Below are positions 21,020 to 22,527 of a DNA stretch of 22,527 nt, one piece after another. The notes beneath the pieces are model-generated. The model saw only the letters and a list, made by a program, of their open reading frames with translations, made no database searches and was not told the origin of the DNA. The position numbers and the translations under genes are program-made. The stretch comes from a virus. Location of the stretch: positions 1 to 22,527 of IMG/VR virus record IMGVR_UViG_3300034106_000087; one strand, given 5' to 3'. How positions within the stretch are numbered: position 1 is the stretch's first letter; each line of letters starts with the position of its first letter.

Positions 21020-22527
21020 CTATCTCCAAAAATTTACCGTAGGCAAAGCATAGTGCGAATTTGATACGACATACGATAAACCCATTACATCACTACTCAC
21101 TGGAAACGCAAAGGTTACAGCAATAGCATCTGCCGCGTCCGGAGACGCCAACCCTCTAGACCTCATATCCTTCTTGCTCTCCAAAAATATCGTACCACTT
21201 GAGTCCGGTTTGATCTTAGGCCCAGTCAAGTCATTCATCAACTGCTTGTCAAACCCAATGCTCGCCGTCCTCAACCAATCCCTCATCAACCCCCAAATCT
21301 CTGCCCTCTTGTTCCCCCACATTATGGGCTTACTCGACTTCCATCCAAAGTTCACACCCCTAACCTTGTACTTCTGCTCCACCAACCTATCAAGTATCCC
21401 ATACCCCAACCCACCCTCATCAATCATCACCAGCAAAGGCCTGTACTCAGAAATCACCTCAATCACATGACCCACCACCGTCATCGTGTCATCCCCCCGA
21501 TACCTCCTAATCTCCAAAATATCCCGCCCCTGCCTCACCGCTATCACCGTCGAGTCAGCCCCACTCCTTGCCGGATCAACCCCAACCACAATAGGCGCAC
21601 TCACATCCCTCCACTTCTGCCTGTGCATCGCCTCATCTACCAACGCCGGACTTATAAACTGACCATCCCCATTCTTCGGAAACTCACCATACACCTCAAC
21701 CCTCGCCACCGCCGAGTCCTCCCCATACTCCTCCACAATCTGCTGATACACCGCCTTATCCGTCCCCTCCACCGTCCTCGCATCAATATGCTTTGTCTTC
21801 CAAAACATCCTCTTCCCATTAAAACACTCATAAAAATACCCACTGTTCCTTCGAGGATTGCTAAACGCCAACCAAAACCGATTCGGCGTGTTCTCCGTAA
21901 AAAACCCCCCCGTCACCGCCCATATCGCATCATCAATACCACTCGCCTCATCAAATATCACCAGCACACCATCATAGTTATGCACACCCGCATATGCATC
22001 CGGATTCTCCGCACTCCACAACCTCCCCTCCACACCCCAGTACCTAGTCCCCTTCTTCAAATCCTGCTCCACCAACTCAGTCAACCACTTCGCAGGCGCA
22101 ACCCTCGTTGCGCTCACCTCAAACCAATGCGAGTTCAACGCCATCGCCAACCACTTCGTAATCTCCGCCCAAGTAATTGACCTTAACTGATTCTCACTGT
22201 TTGCACTTATTATGGTCGTGCTACCAATCCTCGTTGATAACATCCATATCGTCAACCACGACACTAACGCCGACTTGCCAATACCCCGACCACTAGATAT
22301 TGCCTCCTGCAATACCCTGTACATAATCTCCTGATTAGATACCGCACCAGTAAGAAAATTAGTTTGGCTTAGTTTTAACTGATCGTTCGCTGCAATATGG
22401 TCAGTAATATCCTGCAACACCTCACGCTGCCATTTCCTCGGCCCACTAAAATTCTCCAGTGGAGTACCCTTTACACCCCAAGGAAATAAATACTTTACAA
22501 ACGCCAAAGGATTATCTTTTAATGTCG
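21020..22527 (-). CDS. Terminase large subunit, 5' end cut by window edge
   Basis: This is the packaging motor: an N-terminal ATPase and a C-terminal nuclease that cuts the concatemer. Numbered from the TTG at 22507, a variant Walker A SSGRGIGKS lies at 71-79, Walker B VLVIFDEA at 181-188 and the coupling motif LAFSNP at 213-218. The nuclease acids are VGVDPARSG (Asp311), VMIDEGG (Asp363) and SPDAADAI (457-460 region). The TTG is not the real start: the frame stays open to the edge and reads TLKDNPLAFVKYLFPWG, the usual terminase opening, so a few dozen residues at most are missing. Codon use differs from its neighbour, with frequent AGG, GGG and TTG. The portal follows after five bases. The small subunit would lie beyond the edge. 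Confidence 0.93.
   Translation of the reverse strand, partial: TLKDNPLAFVKYLFPWGVKGTPLENFSGPRKWQREVLQDITDHIAANDQLKLSQTNFLTGAVSNQEIMYRVLQEAISSGRGIGKSALVSWLTIWMLSTRIGSTTIISANSENQLRSITWAEITKWLAMALNSHWFEVSATRVAPAKWLTELVEQDLKKGTRYWGVEGRLWSAENPDAYAGVHNYDGVLVIFDEASGIDDAIWAVTGGFFTENTPNRFWLAFSNPRRNSGYFYECFNGKRMFWKTKHIDARTVEGTDKAVYQQIVEEYGEDSAVARVEVYGEFPKNGDGQFISPALVDEAMHRQKWRDVSAPIVVGVDPARSGADSTVIAVRQGRDILEIRRYRGDDTMTVVGHVIEVISEYRPLLVMIDEGGLGYGILDRLVEQKYKVRGVNFGWKSSKPIMWGNKRAEIWGLMRDWLRTASIGFDKQLMNDLTGPKIKPDSSGTIFLESKKDMRSRGLASPDAADAIAVTFAFPVSSDVMGLSYVVSNSHYALPTVNFWR
21024..21027 (-). promoter_or_regulatory. Ribosome site that fixes the portal start
   Basis: GGAG lies nine bases before ATG 21014. It overlaps the in-frame TTG at 21029-21027, so the five-residue longer form is unlikely. 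Confidence 0.7.

Noticed and set aside
21467-22180. Open plus-strand frame of 237 codons opposite the terminase
   Set aside because: Rich in Pro, His and Arg with no ribosome site. It is the antisense effect of the G-rich terminase codons, whose protein motifs are clear on the other strand.

Overview
This window is part of the genome of a short-tailed, podovirus-like dsDNA phage, or of a closely related prophage or metagenomic phage contig. The head, portal and tail-accessory genes follow the order of Salmonella phage P22: terminase large subunit, portal, scaffold, coat, gp4-like, gp10-like, then three ejection proteins, tail fibre/spike genes and lysis genes. Nothing in the sequence names the host. 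GH108-type lysis points to a Gram-negative bacterium. No integrase, repressor, tRNA, insertion sequence or CRISPR array was seen.

Almost everything is on the minus strand and reads from right to left. At about 22.5-18.1 kb are the packaging ATPase (its start lies beyond the right edge), the portal and the scaffold. At 18.0-16.1 kb are the P22-type coat protein and an abundant-type structural protein. At 16.1-13.2 kb a chain of small basic proteins surrounds a gp4-like tail accessory factor and a repeat-bearing structural protein. At 13.2-10.3 kb are the gp10-like factor, a 140-residue structural protein, two related 111-residue proteins and a cysteine-cluster protein. At 10.3-4.7 kb are a candidate microprotein and three presumed ejection proteins (248, 620 and 980 residues). 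At 4.7-1.5 kb is a split receptor-binding apparatus: adaptor, fibre and beta-helix spike. At 1.5-0.2 kb are two small proteins, a membrane-anchored holin-like protein and a GH108 endolysin. The leftmost 230 bases hold the ends of a converging plus-strand block whose small last gene overlaps the endolysin gene tail to tail.

The minus-strand genes are packed tightly. Junctions are ATGA, TAATG or TGATG overlaps, or gaps of about ten bases with an AAGGA/GGAG ribosome site, so this looks like one long late transcription unit. Three intergenic strips carry inverted repeats. One before the coat gene (18033-18151) contains a terminator-like hairpin nested inside a longer stem that reaches the coat ribosome site. 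One (16068-16118) holds a strong hairpin after the head genes. One (1466-1532) holds a weaker hairpin.

The most unusual parts are the run of small lysine/arginine-rich genes around the tail-accessory genes, including a 48-codon gene; the coat-gene leader structure; the codon-usage change at the terminase/portal border; and the tail-to-tail coding overlap at the left end. No homologue of the P22 tail needle gp26 was recognised.
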